Below, piece after piece: positions 1 to 9,918 of a stretch of DNA of 64,000 nucleotides. The notes below the pieces were generated by a model that saw only the letters and a program-made list of their open reading frames with translations, did not search any database and had not been told where the DNA came from. The stretch is taken from NCBI RefSeq assembly GCF_003046545.1, contig NZ_QAAA01000002.1:62001-126000 (forward strand), given 5' to 3'. Source of the DNA: Rhodovulum imhoffii. Lineage in GTDB: Bacteria; Pseudomonadota; Alphaproteobacteria; Rhodobacterales; Rhodobacteraceae. How positions within the stretch are numbered: the stretch's first letter is position 1; the number at the start of each line of letters is the position of its first letter. The position numbers and the translations under genes were made by a program.

Positions 1-16
1 TTCCGTTACGACCCAT
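1..16 (-). CDS. Possible 5' end of a divergent gene, cut by window edge
   Basis: Read on the minus strand, an ATG at position 16 opens the frame M-G-R-N-G before the window ends. It is preceded at 2 bases by a purine-rich GGGGGAGG (18-26 on the minus strand), a strong Shine-Dalgarno match. It would be transcribed divergently from moaA. Only five codons are visible, so the product cannot be named, and the call rests on the ribosome binding site alone. Confidence 0.3.
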
Positions 17-123
17 GGCCTCCCCCGTTTTCCTGGCCCCGCCAGCCTAACCCGGCCCGTGCCCCTGGGCAACAACGCGTAAAACCACTTGCTCGTTGCA
101 ACGACCCCTCTTAACTTTGCGCC

Positions 124-1131
124 ATGATGACGCAGCCTCCGCTGATCGATCCTTTCGCCCGTGCCATCAGCTACCTGCGGGTTTCGGTGACGGACCGATG
201 TGATTTCCGGTGCACCTATTGCATGGCCGAGGAGATGACTTTCCTGCCCAGGCGCGAACTGCTCTCGCTGGAGGAACTGGATCGTCTGTGCTCTGCCTTT
301 GTTCGGCTGGGGGTGCGCAAACTGCGCGTGACGGGCGGGGAACCGCTGGTCCGGCGCGGCATCACGGAGTTCTTCTCCGCCATGGGCCGCCACCTGGGAA
401 CCGGGACGCTCGAGGAACTGACGCTCACGACCAACGGTTCCCAGCTGGGGCGGTTCGCGAAGGATCTGCACGCGGCAGGAGTCCGGCGGGTAAATGTCAG
501 TCTCGACACGCTGAACGCGGAAAAGTTCGCCCGCCTCACCCGCTGGGGACGGCTCGATCGGGTCCTCAACGGAATAGATGCCGCCCGAAGTACCGGGATG
601 CGAATCAAGATCAACGCCGTGGCCCTGAAAGGCTTCAACGAGGACGAGATTTTTTCTCTCGCCGCATGGTGCGCCGGAGAAGACATGGATCTGACCTTTA
701 TCGAGGTCATGCCGATGGGCGACATAGGCACGGAAAACCGGCTGGACCAGTACTGGCCGCTCAGCGACCTGCGGGCACGGCTGGCGGCCCGCCTGACCCT
801 CACCGACCTGTCGGAACGCACGGGCGGCCCGGCGCGCTATGTCCGCGTGGGGGAAACCGGGCAAAAAATCGGTTTCATCACCCCGCTGACCCATAATTTC
901 TGCGAAGGCTGTAACCGGGTCCGGCTCAGCTGCACCGGCCAGCTTTATACCTGCCTCGGGCAGGAAGGTAGTGCCGACCTGCGCGCGCCCCTGCGCGCCC
1001 GGAGCGATGATCGCGCGCTGGAACAGGCCATCCGTGCCGCCATCGCCACCAAGCCCAAAGGGCACGACTTCGATTATTCCCGCGGCATACGCGGACAGAT
1101 GAGCCGCCACATGAGCCACACCGGCGGCTAA
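124..1131 (+). CDS. moaA: GTP 3',8-cyclase MoaA (molybdenum cofactor biosynthesis)
   Basis: Radical-SAM enzyme that rearranges GTP to 3',8-cH2GTP, the first step of molybdopterin synthesis in the cytoplasm. The N-terminal [4Fe-4S]-SAM motif CDFRCTYC gives C26, C30 and C33. The C-terminal cluster motif [10 protein letters not shown]...C gives C260, C263 and C277. The protein ends in the double glycine (HTGG) that is essential in the family. The length of 335 aa is normal. No clear Shine-Dalgarno precedes the tandem ATGATG, so the start could be position 124 or 127 and the message may be weakly led or leaderless. The gene stands alone; its stop codon overlaps the stop of the convergent priA. 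Identification is secure. Confidence 0.96.
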   Translation: MMTQPPLIDPFARAISYLRVSVTDRCDFRCTYCMAEEMTFLPRRELLSLEELDRLCSAFVRLGVRKLRVTGGEPLVRRGITEFFSAMGRHLGTGTLEELTLTTNGSQLGRFAKDLHAAGVRRVNVSLDTLNAEKFARLTRWGRLDRVLNGIDAARSTGMRIKINAVALKGFNEDEIFSLAAWCAGEDMDLTFIEVMPMGDIGTENRLDQYWPLSDLRARLAARLTLTDLSERTGGPARYVRVGETGQKIGFITPLTHNFCEGCNRVRLSCTGQLYTCLGQEGSADLRAPLRARSDDRALEQAIRAAIATKPKGHDFDYSRGIRGQMSRHMSHTGG

Positions 1132-3317
1132 AGAAAACTCTGCGGGTCGATATCCACCGCCAACCGCAACCCGGCGGGCGGTGTGTGCGGGGCAAGCCAG
1201 TCGGCAATCGCATCTTGCAGCGGCGCCCCCTTGGTCACCTTGACCAACAGCCGCACCCGGTGCCGCCCGCGAATCCGCGCAATCGGTGCCGGCGCGGGGC
1301 CGAAGACCTGCGCGCCGATGCGGCGCAGAGGCCCGTCATGGCGCGCCAGCGCGGTGCCGAAATCAAACGCGGTCTCCGGGGCGGGCGCGGACAGGATGAT
1401 CCCGGCCAGACGTCCGAAGGGGGGCATGCCCGCAGCCTTCCTCTGCCCGGCCTCAGCCCGCCAAAAACCCTCCTCGTCCCCTGTCAGGATAGCACGGATC
1501 ACCGGGTGATCGGGCTGCCAGGTCTGCAACAGTGCCTGCCCCTTTTGCGCTCCGCGCCCGGCACGGCCCGCCACCTGCCGCATCAGTTGGAAGGTATGTT
1601 CCGCCGCCCGCAAATCCGACCCTTGCAACCCCAGATCCGCGTCGATCACCCCGACCAGGGTCAGTTTGGGAAAGTTATGCCCCTTGGCGACAAGCTGGGT
1701 CCCGATGATCAGATCGGCCTCGCCGGCGGCGATGGCTTCGATCTGCGCCTTCAGAGCGCGGGCGGAACCGAAAATATCCGACGACAACACCGCCAGACGC
1801 GCCTCGGGGAACAGCACGGCGGCTTCTTCGGCCAAGCGTTCCACGCCCGGCCCCAGGGCCGCCAGTTTCCCGGCCACCCCGCAGGAAGGACACGCCTCCG
1901 GCACCGGGCGGTTTTCCCCGCATTGATGGCAGACCAGCCGCTTTCTGAAACGGTGTTCGACCATGCGCGCATCGCATTGGGAGCAGCCGATCTGGTGCCC
2001 ACAGGCCCGGCACACGGTAACCGGGGCATAGCCGCGCCGGTTCAGAAACAGCATCGCCTGCTGCCCGGCCCGGACACGCGCGCCCACCGCACGCTCAAGC
2101 GACGGCGAAATCCAGCGCCCCGGCGGCACCGCCTCCACCCGCATGTCGACCGCGCGCATCCGCGGCATTCCACCGGCCCCGAACCGGGCGCCAAGATTCA
2201 GCCGCGCATATTTGCCGGCCTCGGCATTCGCCCAGCTTTCCAGAGACGGCGTGGCCGACGCCAGAACCACCTGCGCCGCCCCCAGCGACGCCCGCAGCAC
2301 CGCCATGTCGCGCGCGTTGTAAAGCACGCCGTCTTCCTGCTTGTAGGAACTGTCGTGTTCCTCATCCACGACGATCAGCCCAAGATCCCGAAACGGCAGG
2401 AACAGTGCCGAGCGCGCCCCCACGACCAGTTGCGCCCCCCCCTGCCCGACCATACGCCAGCAGCGGCGGCGTTCCGTCATGGTGACGCCGGAATGCCACT
2501 CCGCCGGGCGGGCGGCGAAGCGATCCTCTACCCGGGTCAGAAACTCCGCCGTCAGGGCGATTTCAGGCAGCAGGACCAAAACCTGACGGCCACGGGCAAG
2601 GCATTCGGCCACGGCTTCAAGATAAACCTCTGTCTTGCCCGACCCCGTCACCCCTTTCAAAAGCGTCGTTCCGTACGCCCCCGCACGCACCGCAGCGCGC
2701 AGAAGGCCTGCGGCGGTGGCCTGATCGGGGGCCAGCGGCTTGCCGGGACGCGCCGCATCAAGGCGCGGATACGGGCGATCGCGGGGCGTATCCTCCTCCA
2801 GCACCGTACCCGCTGTGACCAGCCCCCTGACGACCGAGGTCGATACCCCCGCCTGTGCCGAAAGCTCCCCCATCGTGACGGGCAGGCCACCATAGCCCTC
2901 CAGAACGTCCAGAACGCGGGCGCGGGCCTGCGTCAAGCGTGCGGGGGCCGCCCCGCCGCGGCGATAGACCTTCTGCATCACGGGCCCTTCCGCCAACCCC
3001 GGCGCACGGGTCGCCAACCGCAGCATCGCCCAGAGCGGGGTAAGGGTATAATCCGCGGCACGAATCAGAAATGTTCGCATCGCCTCACCCATCGGGGGAA
3101 GGTCAAGCACACAGATCACGTCACGCAGGCGCGCGGGATCAAGTGCGCTCTGCCCCGCCCCCCAGACCACGCCAACGACCTTGCGCGGTCCCAGCGGAAC
3201 CCGGACGAAATCCCCGGTGGCGCAGCCCCCCTCCGGCGCGCGATAGTCCAGAAGCCGGCCGATCGGCTGTGCCGTCAGGACCGCGACGGGCTTGCCCTGT
3301 TCGAACTCGGGTATCAC
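1128..3317 (-). CDS. priA: Primosomal protein N' (replication restart helicase PriA)
   Basis: Superfamily 2 3'-5' DNA helicase that recognises stalled forks and reloads the replisome. Walker A reads [12 protein letters not shown] and Walker B DEEH. The zinc-binding cysteine array follows, starting [13 protein letters not shown] and continuing CHQCG and CPSCG, and then the helicase C domain. I prefer the GTG at 3317 (about 729 aa), because a purine run GGAAAGG lies about 8 bases upstream. An ATG at 3353 in the same frame would add 12 residues but has no visible ribosome binding site. The stop codon overlaps the moaA stop tail to tail. Confidence 0.93.
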   Translation of the reverse strand: MIPEFEQGKPVAVLTAQPIGRLLDYRAPEGGCATGDFVRVPLGPRKVVGVVWGAGQSALDPARLRDVICVLDLPPMGEAMRTFLIRAADYTLTPLWAMLRLATRAPGLAEGPVMQKVYRRGGAAPARLTQARARVLDVLEGYGGLPVTMGELSAQAGVSTSVVRGLVTAGTVLEEDTPRDRPYPRLDAARPGKPLAPDQATAAGLLRAAVRAGAYGTTLLKGVTGSGKTEVYLEAVAECLARGRQVLVLLPEIALTAEFLTRVEDRFAARPAEWHSGVTMTERRRCWRMVGQGGAQLVVGARSALFLPFRDLGLIVVDEEHDSSYKQEDGVLYNARDMAVLRASLGAAQVVLASATPSLESWANAEAGKYARLNLGARFGAGGMPRMRAVDMRVEAVPPGRWISPSLERAVGARVRAGQQAMLFLNRRGYAPVTVCRACGHQIGCSQCDARMVEHRFRKRLVCHQCGENRPVPEACPSCGVAGKLAALGPGVERLAEEAAVLFPEARLAVLSSDIFGSARALKAQIEAIAAGEADLIIGTQLVAKGHNFPKLTLVGVIDADLGLQGSDLRAAEHTFQLMRQVAGRAGRGAQKGQALLQTWQPDHPVIRAILTGDEEGFWRAEAGQRKAAGMPPFGRLAGIILSAPAPETAFDFGTALARHDGPLRRIGAQVFGPAPAPIARIRGRHRVRLLVKVTKGAPLQDAIADWLAPHTPPAGLRLAVDIDPQSFL

Positions 3318-3401
3318 CGGGCGGGCCTTTCCGCTTTCGGTACACGAAAGCATGCGGTATCAGGGGCGCGACAATTTGCACCAAATCGCAGGACACGCCC
3401 G

Positions 3402-4055
3402 ATGAAATTCTTCGTTGATACCGCCGATGTGGACGCCATCGCAGAACTGGCCCAACTGGGCATGGCCGACGGCGTCACCACGAACCCCTCGCTGATCCTG
3501 AAATCCGGGCGCGACATTCTCGAGGTCACGCGTGAGATCTGCGCGCTGGTCGATGGCCCGGTCTCCGCCGAGGTCGTGGCACAAAAGGCCGACGCCATGA
3601 TCGCGGAAGGCCGAAAGCTGGCGGACATCGCGGAAAACATCGCCATCAAGGTGCCGCTGACCTGGGATGGCCTGAAAGCTTGCAAGGTGCTGACCGGCGA
3701 AGGCCGCATGGTCAACGTCACGCTGTGCTTTTCGGCGGCGCAGGCGCTTTTGGCGGCCAAGGCCGGGGCGAGTTTCGTCTCTCCCTTCATCGGGCGGTTG
3801 GATGACATCAATCTGGACGGCATGGACCTGATCGCCGATATCCGCGCGATCTATGACAATTACGGGTTCGAGACGCAGATACTGGCGGCGTCGATCCGCT
3901 CGGTCAACCACATCGCGCAGGCCGCCGTCATCGGGGCGGACGTGGCCACCGCGCCGCCCGCTGTCCTCAAGGCGATGGCCTGCCACCCGCTGACCGACAA
4001 GGGCCTGGCCACCTTCATGACCGATTGGGAAAAAACGGGGCAGAAAATCCTGTGA
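3402..4055 (+). CDS. tal: Transaldolase, short (fructose-6-phosphate aldolase-like) type
   Basis: 217-residue single TIM barrel of the small transaldolase/FSA family, acting in the non-oxidative pentose phosphate pathway. It opens [13 protein letters not shown]. The Schiff-base lysine lies in AIKVPLT (K83). The TTNPSLILK and ASIRSVNHI stretches are typical phosphate and substrate elements. The ATG at 3402 is chosen because homologues start at this MKFF; the frame is open much further upstream, but that part has no protein-like content and overlaps priA. Family members can be transaldolase or F6P aldolase; sequence alone does not settle which. Confidence 0.92.
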   Translation: MKFFVDTADVDAIAELAQLGMADGVTTNPSLILKSGRDILEVTREICALVDGPVSAEVVAQKADAMIAEGRKLADIAENIAIKVPLTWDGLKACKVLTGEGRMVNVTLCFSAAQALLAAKAGASFVSPFIGRLDDINLDGMDLIADIRAIYDNYGFETQILAASIRSVNHIAQAAVIGADVATAPPAVLKAMACHPLTDKGLATFMTDWEKTGQKIL

Positions 4056-4090
4056 TCCTGCGTTAAACTGCAAAAAACAGGACCGAAGGT

Positions 4091-4780
4091 ATGAGCAGGA
4101 CCCCAAACTCCGATCTGCGTGCGCAGATCATCGCCAACCCCGAAACGATCCTTTCGGACCCTGACGTGATGCGCGCCCTCGTCGGGGCGAATGAACGCAT
4201 GATGGGCGACAATATCGTCGATCTGCGCAGTATCGCGATGGAAAAGCTGGAAAACCGGCTGGGCCAGCTGGAACAAACCCACCAGCAGGTGATCGCGGCG
4301 GCCTACGAGAACCTCGCCGGAACCAAGCAGGTGCACCGGGCCGTCCTCCGCCTGTTGGATCCGACGGATTTCGAAAGTTTTCTTCTGACTCTCGGCAGCG
4401 ACGTCAAGGACGCCCTGCGCATCAAGGCGCTGCGGCTGGTGCTGGAGACCGGCTCTGTCGAACAGGCGCACGCTCTGCGCCAGTTCCAGAACCTGCTGCT
4501 GGTGGAAAGTCCCGGTTTTATCGACTCTCTCTCCAACAACCGCCGACAGGTGAACCTGCGAATCTGTCACCCCCATGGGGACCCTCATCTCTATGGCGGC
4601 GAAGCACCGTCCATCAGATCGGAGGCGTTGTTGCGCCTCGATCTGGGGACGGGCCGGCTGCCCGGACTTCTGGTCATGGCGGCCGAAGCCCCGGAAACCT
4701 TCGCCCCGAACCAGGGAAGCGACCTTCTTGCCTTTTTCGCCGGCGTATTCGAACGCACCATGCGCCGCTGGCTGGGATGA
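4091..4780 (+). CDS. DUF484 family protein (GAF-like)
   Basis: 229-residue protein of the DUF484 family, cytoplasmic and of unknown biochemical role. The N-terminal third (about residues 1-80) is helical, with a coiled-coil-like stretch (NIVDLRSIAMEKLENRLGQL). The rest resembles a GAF fold. It overlaps xerC by ATGA (4777-4780), the pairing also common in gammaproteobacteria, which suggests translational coupling and perhaps a link to chromosome dimer resolution. No catalytic motif is visible. Confidence 0.85.
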   Translation: MSRTPNSDLRAQIIANPETILSDPDVMRALVGANERMMGDNIVDLRSIAMEKLENRLGQLEQTHQQVIAAAYENLAGTKQVHRAVLRLLDPTDFESFLLTLGSDVKDALRIKALRLVLETGSVEQAHALRQFQNLLLVESPGFIDSLSNNRRQVNLRICHPHGDPHLYGGEAPSIRSEALLRLDLGTGRLPGLLVMAAEAPETFAPNQGSDLLAFFAGVFERTMRRWLG

Positions 4781-5712
4781 GCCTGACCCTCACCCCCGCC
4801 CTGAGGGACGCGCTGGAAACATGGCTGGCGCAAGAAAAGGCCTTGCGCGGGGGAACGGACAATACGCTCAAGGCCTACCGCGCGGATGTGCTGCGGTTCC
4901 TGAGCTTTCTGGCCGGGCACCTGGGCGGCGCCCCCGGCCCGGCAGACCTGCGGCGGCTGGGAAAACGCGACATGCGTGCATGGATGGCCCATGAACGCGG
5001 GCGCGATCTGGGGGCGCGGTCTCTGGCGCGGGCGCTGTCGGCGGTCAAGGGGTTCTACCGCTGGCTGGCCCGGCGTGAAGGATTCGACCCGACGGCGGTG
5101 CTTTCGGTCCGCGCGCCGCGCTTCAGGCCCGGCCTGCCCCGTCCGCTGGACGAAACCGCCGCCCGCGCGGTACTGGATATTGCGGGCACACAGCATGAGA
5201 CCCCCTGGGTCGCCGCGCGCGATACGGCGGTGGTGACACTCCTTTATGGCTGCGGCCTGCGTGTTTCAGAGGCACTCTCCCTGACCGGGCGTGATCATCC
5301 CCTGCCCGATACCCTGCGCATCCGCGGCAAAGGCGGAAAAGAGCGCCTGGTCCCCGTCCTTCCCGCCGCACGGGCGGCGGTGGCGGCCTATGCCCGGATC
5401 TGCCCGTACCCCCCTGCCCCGGAAGGGCCGCTGTTTCGCGGTGTGCGGGGCGGGGCGCTGAATCCGCGGCTGGTCTCCCGGCTGATGGAACGCACGCGCC
5501 TTCAGCTTGGCCTGCCAGCCAGCGCCACCCCCCACGCCCTGCGTCACAGCTTTGCCACCCACCTTCTGCGCGCGGGCGGAGACCTGCGCGCCATACAGGA
5601 ACTTCTGGGCCACGCCTCGCTCTCCACAACCCAAGGCTATACCGCCGTCGATACCACCCGCCTGCGCGAAGTCTATGAGCAGGCCCACCCACAAGGCCGC
5701 GCACGGGAGTAA
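4777..5712 (+). CDS. xerC: Tyrosine recombinase XerC
   Basis: Site-specific tyrosine recombinase that, with XerD, resolves chromosome dimers at dif. An N-terminal SAM-like core-binding domain (about residues 10-100) is followed by the catalytic domain. Catalytic residues visible are R162 (GCGLRVSEAL), K185 (GKGGKERL), H253 and R256 (HALRH), H279 (LLGHASL) and nucleophile Y288 (TTQGY). The length of 311 aa is typical. The start overlaps the DUF484 stop. The chromosomal context, away from phage or integron genes, favours XerC over a mobile integrase. Confidence 0.93.
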   Translation: MSLTLTPALRDALETWLAQEKALRGGTDNTLKAYRADVLRFLSFLAGHLGGAPGPADLRRLGKRDMRAWMAHERGRDLGARSLARALSAVKGFYRWLARREGFDPTAVLSVRAPRFRPGLPRPLDETAARAVLDIAGTQHETPWVAARDTAVVTLLYGCGLRVSEALSLTGRDHPLPDTLRIRGKGGKERLVPVLPAARAAVAAYARICPYPPAPEGPLFRGVRGGALNPRLVSRLMERTRLQLGLPASATPHALRHSFATHLLRAGGDLRAIQELLGHASLSTTQGYTAVDTTRLREVYEQAHPQGRARE

Positions 5713-5977
5713 CCCCCCTCCCACAGCGATCGCGACTGCCCCAGAAGAGGCCACGAAGCAGTGTTTCGCACTTTCCGGTCATCTTCGCGCGGCCGTGGAC
5801 GATTCTCCCGTAGCCTTTGTGTGGCGACGCTTTTCCTGCCGGTCGCACAGATACGGACGGCCTGAACCGGACGGTCGGCCAGCCATCACTTCACCGCGGG
5901 GGGTGTGACCGTCAGGGGGCGAAGCCGCTCCATCGCCCGCCCGCTTGTGGTAAGGCTGCGCAACAGACCACGCAGGA
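5713..5977. other. Intergenic stretch between convergent xerC and ileS
   Basis: About 265 bases with no credible gene on either strand. Only GC-rich shadow frames without family features are present. The ileS terminator lies at its right end. I see no clear terminator for xerC. Confidence 0.6.
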
Positions 5978-6006
5978 TAAAAACAAGGGCCGTGCGGCCC
6001 CTGTTT
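5978..6006 (-). terminator. Rho-independent terminator of ileS
   Basis: On the minus strand the sequence just after the ileS stop forms a stem of GGGCC/GGCCC extended by AACA/TGTT around a GCAC loop. It is followed by a T-rich tract (TTGTTTTTAT). This is a standard intrinsic terminator in the right place. Confidence 0.75.
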
Positions 6007-8912
6007 CAGGTCAACGCCTTGTCGCAGCGTCCGCAGGTGCCAGGATGGGCGTGGGTCCCGACATCGGGCAGGATCTTCCAGCAACGCTGGCACTTTTCAC
6101 CCTCGGCCTTCTCGAAGACAACACCAACCCCCTCTGCCTCCGGCAGGCGAAAGGCTTCCTGCGGGCTGGGGTCCCCCGTCATCTGGATCGAAGACGTGAT
6201 ACAGATTTCCGCGAAATCCACCGTCTTGAGCGCGGCCAAAACCCCCGCATCGCGCACATGCACCACCGGGGCGGCCTCAAGGCTGGCGCCGATCACCTTC
6301 TCACGGCGCTGCACCTCCAGCGCGGCGGTCACCACGCGACGCACATGGCGCACATCGGCCCATTTCCGGGCCAGCGTTTCATCCAGCCAGTCGGCGGGCG
6401 TAGCCGGAATGTCCTGCAAATGGACGGACCCATCTTCCGACGGAAAGCGCGCCAGCCACACGTCCTCCATCGTGAAGACCAGTACAGGTGCCAGCCAGGT
6501 GGTCAGGCGGTGAAACAACAGATCCAGAACCGTGCGGGCAGCCCGCCGGTTCAAACTGTCGCTGGCGTCGCAGTAAAGTGCATCCTTGCGGATGTCGAAG
6601 TAGAAGGCCGACAGATCCACCGTGCAAAAATTGAACAGCGTCTGGAAAACCCCCTGAAAGTCATAGGCGTCGTAGCCGCTGCGCACCTTGTGGTCCAACT
6701 CCGCCAGGCGGTGCAGCACCCAGCGGTCCAGTTCCGGCATGTCGGCGGGGGCGATGCGCTCTTCCTCCGAAAACCCGCTGAGGTTGCCCAGCATGAAACG
6801 CATCGTGTTGCGCAAACGGCGATAGCCGTCGGCAACGCCTTTCAGAATCTCCGGCCCGATCCGCAGGTCGGCGGTATAATCCGATTGCGCCACCCACAGC
6901 CGCAGGATATCGGCGCCGTATTCTCGGGTCACATCCTCCGGCGCCACCGTGTTGCCGAGCGACTTGGACATCTTGTTGCCCTTCTCGTCCAGCGTGAACC
7001 CGTGGGTCAGCACCCCGCGATAGGGCGCGCGCCCCCTGGTGCCGCAGGCTTGCAGCATGGAAGAGTGGAACCACCCGCGGTGCTGGTCTGTCCCCTCGAG
7101 GTAAAGATCGGCGATGCCGTCTTCGGCGCCGTCGGCCCGGTCGCGCAGCACGAACGCATGGGTCGAGCCCGAATCGAACCAGACATCGAGCACATCGAAG
7201 ACCTGCTCATACGCCTCTGAATCGTGCTCATTGCCAAGAAAGCGTTCCTTCGCACCGGGTTTGTACCAGGCATCCGCGCCCTCCTGCCGGAAGGCGGCAA
7301 CGATGCGCGCGTTCACCGCCGCATCGCGCAGCAGGAAATCCGGGTCCGTCGGCAAGACCCCTTTCCGGACGAAGCACGTCAGCGGCACACCCCAGGCGCG
7401 CTGGCGCGACAGCACCCAGTCCGGGCGGCTTTCGATCATCGCATAAAGACGGTTGCGGCCCTTGGGCGGCGTCCACTTCACCAGCTTGTCGATGCTGGTC
7501 AGGGCGCGCTTGCGGATGGTGTCGCCATGGCGGCCCATGCCATCGTCCAGCTTGCGGTCGATGGCGGCAAACCATTGGGGGGTATTCCGGTAGATCACCG
7601 GAGCCTTGGAGCGCCAGGAATGAGGATAGGAATGCTTGATCTTGCCCCGTGCAAGAAGCCCGCCCTGCCCGGCCAGCTTGTCGATCACCGCCTTGTTGGC
7701 GTCCCCCTCCTTGCCGTTGGGACGGAGAATGCAGGCACCTCCAAAGAACGGCAGGTCGGGCCGGAAGGATCCATCGTCCATCACGTTGTAGGTGATGACC
7801 TGATCGAGCATCCCAAGGCCACGGTAGAGTTCGAATTCCTCCATCCCGTGTGACGGCGCACAATGCACGAATCCGGTGCCTTCCTCGTCGGTGACGAACC
7901 CGGCGGCGCGAAAATCGCGCGGTTCGTCCCACTCTCCGTCCGCGCCTTCGGCCCCTGCCAGCGGATGCGCGAGGGACAGGCGCGAAAGCTCCTCACAGGA
8001 TACGGCGCGCACACGGCGATACATGCCCGGCTGGAGACGCGCACGGGTCATGACCTGGCCGGCCAGTTTGTCAGCCAGCAGGAAACGGTCCCCCACGCTG
8101 GCCCAGCACTCTTCGGGCGTTTCGGTCACTTCGTACAGGCCGTAGTCAAAGCTCTCCCCGAAGACCACCGCCTTGTTGGACGGAATCGTCCACGGCGTCG
8201 TCGTCCAGATGACAACGTTCGCGCCTTTCAAGTCACCGTCCGTCAGTACCGGGAATTTCACCCAGATGGTAAAGCTTTCCTTGTCCTTGTACTCCACCTC
8301 GGCCTCGGCCAGCGCGGTCTTTTCCACGGGCGACCACATCACCGGCTTGGATCCCTGATAAAGCGTACCGTTCATCAGGAATTTCAGGAATTCCTCCGCG
8401 ATCACGGCCTCGGCATGATAGTCCATGGTCAGGTAGGGATCGTCCCAGTTCCCGGTGATGCCCAGGCGCTTGAATTCGGCGCGCTGGATGTCGATCCACC
8501 CTTCCGCGAAGCGGCGGCACTCCTGACGAAAATCGATGACGGGAACCGCGTCCTTGTCTTTCCCCCTGGCGCGATATTGCTCCTCGATTTTCCACTCGAT
8601 CGGCAGGCCGTGGCAGTCCCAGCCCGGAACATAGCGGGAATCGCGCCCCATCATTTGCTGGCTGCGAACGATGAAATCCTTCAACACCTTGTTCAGCGCG
8701 TGGCCAATATGCAGGTGGCCGTTGGCATAGGGCGGTCCATCATGCAGGATAAAGGGCTTGCGGCCTTCCTTTTCGCGCAACCGGTCGTAGATTCCGATCT
8801 TCTCCCAACGGGCCAGCCACGCGGGCTCCCGTTTGGGCAGGCCGGCGCGCATGGGGAAATCCGTTTCGGGCAGAGTCAGGGTATCTTTGTAGTCGGGCGT
8901 CTCTGCGGACAT
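6006..8912 (-). CDS. ileS: Isoleucine--tRNA ligase
   Basis: Class Ia aminoacyl-tRNA synthetase of 968 aa that charges tRNA-Ile and edits misactivated valine. The ATP motifs are HIGH (68-71, in GHLHIGHALNK) and KMSKS (647-651). The C-terminal zinc finger (C941, C944, C960, C963) is retained, so this is the bacterial type. The tryptophan-rich WTTTPWTIPSN stretch belongs to the editing domain. The ATG at 8912 has an AAGGA about 9 bases upstream. It is a single-gene unit with its own terminator. Confidence 0.97.
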   Translation of the reverse strand: MSAETPDYKDTLTLPETDFPMRAGLPKREPAWLARWEKIGIYDRLREKEGRKPFILHDGPPYANGHLHIGHALNKVLKDFIVRSQQMMGRDSRYVPGWDCHGLPIEWKIEEQYRARGKDKDAVPVIDFRQECRRFAEGWIDIQRAEFKRLGITGNWDDPYLTMDYHAEAVIAEEFLKFLMNGTLYQGSKPVMWSPVEKTALAEAEVEYKDKESFTIWVKFPVLTDGDLKGANVVIWTTTPWTIPSNKAVVFGESFDYGLYEVTETPEECWASVGDRFLLADKLAGQVMTRARLQPGMYRRVRAVSCEELSRLSLAHPLAGAEGADGEWDEPRDFRAAGFVTDEEGTGFVHCAPSHGMEEFELYRGLGMLDQVITYNVMDDGSFRPDLPFFGGACILRPNGKEGDANKAVIDKLAGQGGLLARGKIKHSYPHSWRSKAPVIYRNTPQWFAAIDRKLDDGMGRHGDTIRKRALTSIDKLVKWTPPKGRNRLYAMIESRPDWVLSRQRAWGVPLTCFVRKGVLPTDPDFLLRDAAVNARIVAAFRQEGADAWYKPGAKERFLGNEHDSEAYEQVFDVLDVWFDSGSTHAFVLRDRADGAEDGIADLYLEGTDQHRGWFHSSMLQACGTRGRAPYRGVLTHGFTLDEKGNKMSKSLGNTVAPEDVTREYGADILRLWVAQSDYTADLRIGPEILKGVADGYRRLRNTMRFMLGNLSGFSEEERIAPADMPELDRWVLHRLAELDHKVRSGYDAYDFQGVFQTLFNFCTVDLSAFYFDIRKDALYCDASDSLNRRAARTVLDLLFHRLTTWLAPVLVFTMEDVWLARFPSEDGSVHLQDIPATPADWLDETLARKWADVRHVRRVVTAALEVQRREKVIGASLEAAPVVHVRDAGVLAALKTVDFAEICITSSIQMTGDPSPQEAFRLPEAEGVGVVFEKAEGEKCQRCWKILPDVGTHAHPGTCGRCDKALT

Positions 8913-9084
8913 GGGGTCTGGTCCTTGGGCAAGTCAGGCAAATGATGCGGCGGCGCGAAGGACTCGGCGCCTTTCCCCGGCGGCCCCGAAAGTCAGAGCG
9001 CCGGGCCGGTAATTCGGGAGAAAATGGCTATGAGCTGCACCATGCCCCGGCTTATAGGCGCCCTGCCCGGCCCCGTAAAGACCA

Positions 9085-9918
9085 TCAGCGGGCCATCCAA
9101 CCCTCGGCCAGAAGCGGCGCCGCGCCGGGATCAATCCGGTGGCGGTGACACAGCGCCTCCAGATAAGAGCCCGGCGCCGGCATCCCCCCCAGAACACGCG
9201 CAATATGGCGCCGCTGGTGGCCGTAGATATGTACGGAATACACGCCTGCCCCCTCGAACGCCTCTGGTGGCAGGCCGGGGGTGTGCAGCTTGTGCAGTTC
9301 CTCGATCCGCAGCGGGTAAAAGGCGGCAGGCGGCAGAGCATGGTGCGCCTCGCCCGTCTGCCTGAGAAAATGCGCGAACGCTTTCGGCCCGGCGCATCCC
9401 CAGGGCAGCGCCTCGATCCCCCAGCTTTCCCCTTGGGCGATGCGGCGGCGGGCCAGCCGGTGGGCGCGCCCCCCCCGCCACGGCTGCACGGGGTTTGGGG
9501 CGGAAACGAATGCCAGCATCGCCGCCAGCGTGGGCGACTCCGCAGGCAGGCGCATCACCCCCGTTGGGTAGGTGCCCCGGTGCGACACCCCAAAAACATG
9601 GGGGGACACAAAGGCCAGCGGACGCACGCAATAGGCATCCAGATCCGCCCATATGAACGCAGTTTGCCGAAACAGGTGTAGACGAAAGATATCGGAATAG
9701 AGCGCCACCCGATGGCGGTCGCCATCGGAAATATCGAACGGCGGGGCACAGATTTCCGCCGCCGGGCGCGTTTCGACCCCTTCGGGCACCCCTCCGACCG
9801 GCGCGGGGACATGAAGTACCACGCGATGCCCCCGATCCACGAAAGAGCGCAGGCAAAGCTGTTCCACCCAGCTCAGCCGCGGGCCAACCCAAAGACCGCC
9901 GATCACGGGCAAGGTCAT
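9085..9918 (-). CDS. Sugar-binding DXD-motif glycosyltransferase-like protein
   Basis: 277-residue protein whose centre carries IWADLDAYCVRPL, the DXD metal/nucleotide-sugar motif of the alpha-1,4-glycosyltransferase/capsular polysaccharide synthesis group. It is preceded by the usual DGDRHRVALYSDIFR stretch. It probably transfers a sugar to a surface glycan or glycolipid; donor and acceptor are unknown. The start at 9918 (MTLPVIGG) is chosen because its ATG overlaps the upstream gene's TGA as ATGA; a longer reading from 9939 would run further into that gene. No signal peptide or membrane segment is seen, so it is likely cytosolic. It forms a two-gene operon with the GT25-like gene. Confidence 0.72.
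   Translation of the reverse strand: MTLPVIGGLWVGPRLSWVEQLCLRSFVDRGHRVVLHVPAPVGGVPEGVETRPAAEICAPPFDISDGDRHRVALYSDIFRLHLFRQTAFIWADLDAYCVRPLAFVSPHVFGVSHRGTYPTGVMRLPAESPTLAAMLAFVSAPNPVQPWRGGRAHRLARRRIAQGESWGIEALPWGCAGPKAFAHFLRQTGEAHHALPPAAFYPLRIEELHKLHTPGLPPEAFEGAGVYSVHIYGHQRRHIARVLGGMPAPGSYLEALCHRHRIDPGAAPLLAEGWMAR

Noticed and set aside
1185-3401. Long open frame on the plus strand running into transaldolase
   Set aside because: It is the shadow of priA; only the part from MKFFVDTAD (3402) has protein family features.
4777-5712. Tyrosine recombinase as a phage or island integrase
   Set aside because: Coupling to DUF484 and normal length fit XerC; there is no tRNA, excisionase or att duplication beside it.
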